Assembly (NCBI GenBank): GCA_023460055.1
Contig: JAEWRJ010000171.1
Span: 1-6,811 of the forward strand
DNA from: Bacillota bacterium
GTDB taxonomy: Bacteria > Bacillota > Clostridia > Christensenellales > Aristaeellaceae
DNA length: 6,811 nucleotides
Direction of reading: 5' to 3'
A model generated the notes under the pieces. The model searched no databases. It had not been told where the DNA came from and saw only the letters and a list, made by a program, of their open reading frames with translations. Shown here piece after piece: positions 5,548-6,811 of this stretch. Made by a program: the position numbers and the translations under genes. Within the stretch, counting starts at the first letter, position 1. Every line of letters begins with the position of its first letter.

Positions 5548-6513
5548 ATGAAAAAGATGAGCTTGGTGCTTGCCGCCATGATGGCGATCTCTCTGTTCCT
5601 GCCGGGCATGGCCCTGGCCGACGAGAAGGTGCCGGTGATCGGCGTCGTGCAGTTTGTACAGCATGAGGCGCTGGACCGCGCCAACCAGGGCTTTGTGGAT
5701 GCCCTGAAGGATAATGGCTTTGTGGATGGCGAGAACATCCGGATCGATCAGCAAAACGCCAACGCTGACAGCAGCACGCTGGCCACCATCGCCGACAGCT
5801 TTATCGCCCAGAAGGTGGACCTGGCCCTGGCCATTGCCACGCCCGCGGCCCAGATGATGATGGGCAAGACCGAAACGATCCCGATCCTGGGCACCGCCAT
5901 CACCGACTATGTGGAGGCCAAGCTGGCCAAGACCAACGAGGAGCCCGGCTACAATGTCTCCGGCACCACGGATATGAACCCCATCGTCCAGCAGATCGAG
6001 CTGCTCAAGACCCTGGTGCCGGGCGCCCAGACCGTCGGCCTGCTCTATACCGGCAGCGAGGATAACTCTGTACTGCAGGCCCGCATCGCCGTGGAAGCCA
6101 TCGAGGCGCTTGGCATGAAGTGGGTGGAGGTCAAGGTCAACAACTCCAACGACGTGCAGCAGGCGGCCCAAAGCCTGGCCGACCAGTGCGATGTGCTCTA
6201 CGTGCCCACCGATAACGTGGCCGCCTCCGCGATGCCCATCATTGCCGAGGTCATGACCGAAAAGAAGATCCCCATCATCTGCGGCGAATCCGGCATGGTG
6301 CGCGCGGGCGGCACAGCCACCCTGGGCATCAACTACTACAACCTGGGCTACCAGACGGGCCTGATGGCCATCGAAGTGCTGGGCGGCGCGTATGTGTCCA
6401 AGATGCCCATCCAGGCGCAGACCGAATTTGACTATGCCTTCAACCTGGAAGCGGCCGCGGCCATCGGCCTTGAGATTCCCCAGGACCTGCTGGACCAGGC
6501 AAAGGTGGAATAG
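5548..6513 (+). CDS. ABC transporter substrate-binding protein, TrpX family (predicted tyrosine binding)
   Basis: Extracytoplasmic receptor of an ABC importer, of the ABC_sub_bind type (PF04392), a family that includes the TrpX proteins and the tyrosine-binding C. difficile CD0873. The 321 residues begin with a signal peptide: MKK, hydrophobic core about residues 5-18, then ALA (22-24) before Asp25, a signal-peptidase-I style site. Two-lobed fold markers are VPVIGVVQFVQHEALD near the mature N-terminus, GFVDALKDNGF, ATPAAQMM, GTAITDYVEAKL, NVSGTTD, VGLLYTGSEDNS, VLYVPTDN and a C-terminal GINYYNLGYQTG. There is no lipobox cysteine, unlike most Gram-positive binding proteins. ATG 5548 has AAGGAG (5533-5538) 9 nt upstream; the frame is open back to 5458, but that overlaps the T-box antiterminator and is not credible. 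It is the first gene after the T-box and precedes a permease by 86 bp. Tyrosine as ligand is inferred from the T-box, not from binding residues. Confidence 0.93.
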   Translation: MKKMSLVLAAMMAISLFLPGMALADEKVPVIGVVQFVQHEALDRANQGFVDALKDNGFVDGENIRIDQQNANADSSTLATIADSFIAQKVDLALAIATPAAQMMMGKTETIPILGTAITDYVEAKLAKTNEEPGYNVSGTTDMNPIVQQIELLKTLVPGAQTVGLLYTGSEDNSVLQARIAVEAIEALGMKWVEVKVNNSNDVQQAAQSLADQCDVLYVPTDNVAASAMPIIAEVMTEKKIPIICGESGMVRAGGTATLGINYYNLGYQTGLMAIEVLGGAYVSKMPIQAQTEFDYAFNLEAAAAIGLEIPQDLLDQAKVE

Positions 6514-6534
6514 TGGCCCGCTGATTCCCCAAGG

Positions 6535-6574
6535 GCCGGCAGACCGGGAGGAAAACCCCTTTCTGCCGGCAATT
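6535..6574 (+). other. Intercistronic GC-rich hairpin between binding protein and permease genes
   Basis: GCCGGCAGA (6535-6543) pairs perfectly with TCTGCCGGC (6562-6570), and an inner GGG/CCC can extend it. It is followed by only AATTT, too short a T-tract for full termination. Such hairpins commonly protect the 3' end of the binding-protein mRNA or reduce expression of the permease relative to its binding protein. The role here is inferred. Confidence 0.65.
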
Positions 6575-6599
6575 TCCTGTCTTAAGGAGTACGCGCAAC

Positions 6600-6811
6600 A
6601 TGCAAGAGATCATTACGGGCGCGGTGTCGCTTGGCCTTTTGTGGGCGGTGATGACCATCGGCGTCTACATCAGCTATTCGGTGCTGGGCATGGCGGATAT
6701 GACGGCGGAGGGGTCCATCACCATGGGAGCTGCCATCGCGGCGAAGGTCATAGCCGGCGGCGGGAACCCCTATACCGGCCTGGTGCTGGCCATCCTTTGC
6801 GGCATGGCGGC
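6600..6811 (+). CDS. ABC transporter permease, TrpY/LivH-like (5' part, cut by window edge)
   Basis: The first 70 codons of a membrane permease, running off the right edge. It starts at ATG 6600 with AAGGAG (6584-6589) 10 nt upstream. The N-terminus has a hydrophobic segment (about residues 6-28, VSLGLLWAVMTIGVYISYSV), then GMADMTAEGSITMGAAIAAK, which fits the pattern of this permease class (a short loop with D-x-T-x-[DE]-G-S-x-T-x-G-A-A entering the next helix), and a third hydrophobic stretch beginning TGLVLAILCGMAA. This class of branched-chain-type permease (BPD_transp_2) is the usual partner of PF04392 binding proteins, and an ATPase gene is expected next, outside the window. It is co-transcribed with the binding protein and so under the same T-box, with the intercistronic hairpin likely lowering its level. 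Confidence 0.88.
   Translation, partial: MQEIITGAVSLGLLWAVMTIGVYISYSVLGMADMTAEGSITMGAAIAAKVIAGGGNPYTGLVLAILCGMA

Noticed and set aside
5245..6171. Long minus-strand open frame of 308 codons opposite the T-box and the binding-protein gene
   Set aside because: It is antisense to a clear riboswitch and a well-recognised gene, has low-complexity His/Gly/Leu-rich translation typical of a shadow frame, and has no ribosome site.
1..6811. CRISPR array, rRNA or tRNA gene, or complete insertion sequence
   Set aside because: No spaced direct repeats, rRNA or tRNA-like sequence, or transposase coding region was seen on either strand.

Overview
The window comes from a moderately GC-rich member of the Firmicutes, most likely Clostridia. 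The reasons are AGGAGG-type ribosome sites, a canonical T-box leader, a glutamate dehydrogenase resembling the Clostridium symbiosum/E. coli type, a bleomycin-hydrolase-type aminopeptidase C, and a TrpX-family ABC transporter. Species cannot be named from the sequence. All assignments rest on reading motifs by eye; no database search was run.

Layout: (1) 3-212, + strand: the last 69 codons of a protein with a GHLCIHF motif, possibly cell-wall related. (2) 210-373: a 164-bp, almost fully symmetric imperfect palindrome with 7-bp terminal inverted repeats between TA dinucleotides. It looks like a miniature inverted-repeat element and abuts the stop codon of the first gene. A 14-bp hairpin at 401-437 follows. 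(3) 465-1799, - strand: pepC, with its own extended -10 promoter. (4) 1866-3203, - strand: gdhA, NADP-type glutamate dehydrogenase, probably starting at TTG. (5) 3204-3379: divergent promoter region for gdhA and the phosphohexomutase gene, with a candidate operator palindrome centred on the latter's -10 box. (6) 3380-5053, + strand: alpha-phosphoglucomutase/phosphomannomutase. (7) 5054-5547: a non-coding region with a 14-bp tandem duplication, a 12-bp hairpin, a promoter and a complete T-box riboswitch. (8) 5548-6513, + strand: an ABC transporter substrate-binding protein of the TrpX family. (9) 6600-6811, + strand: the start of the cognate permease, cut by the window edge.

How the genes fit together: most of the window concerns amino-acid and nitrogen economy (peptide trimming by PepC, ammonium assimilation by GdhA, amino-acid import), with one sugar-phosphate enzyme in between. 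The most informative element is the T-box. Its specifier reads UAC and its antiterminator bulge is UGGU, which pairs with an A discriminator base. Both features point to tRNA-Tyr rather than tRNA-Trp. I therefore infer that the downstream TrpX-like transporter imports tyrosine and is switched on when tRNA-Tyr is uncharged.
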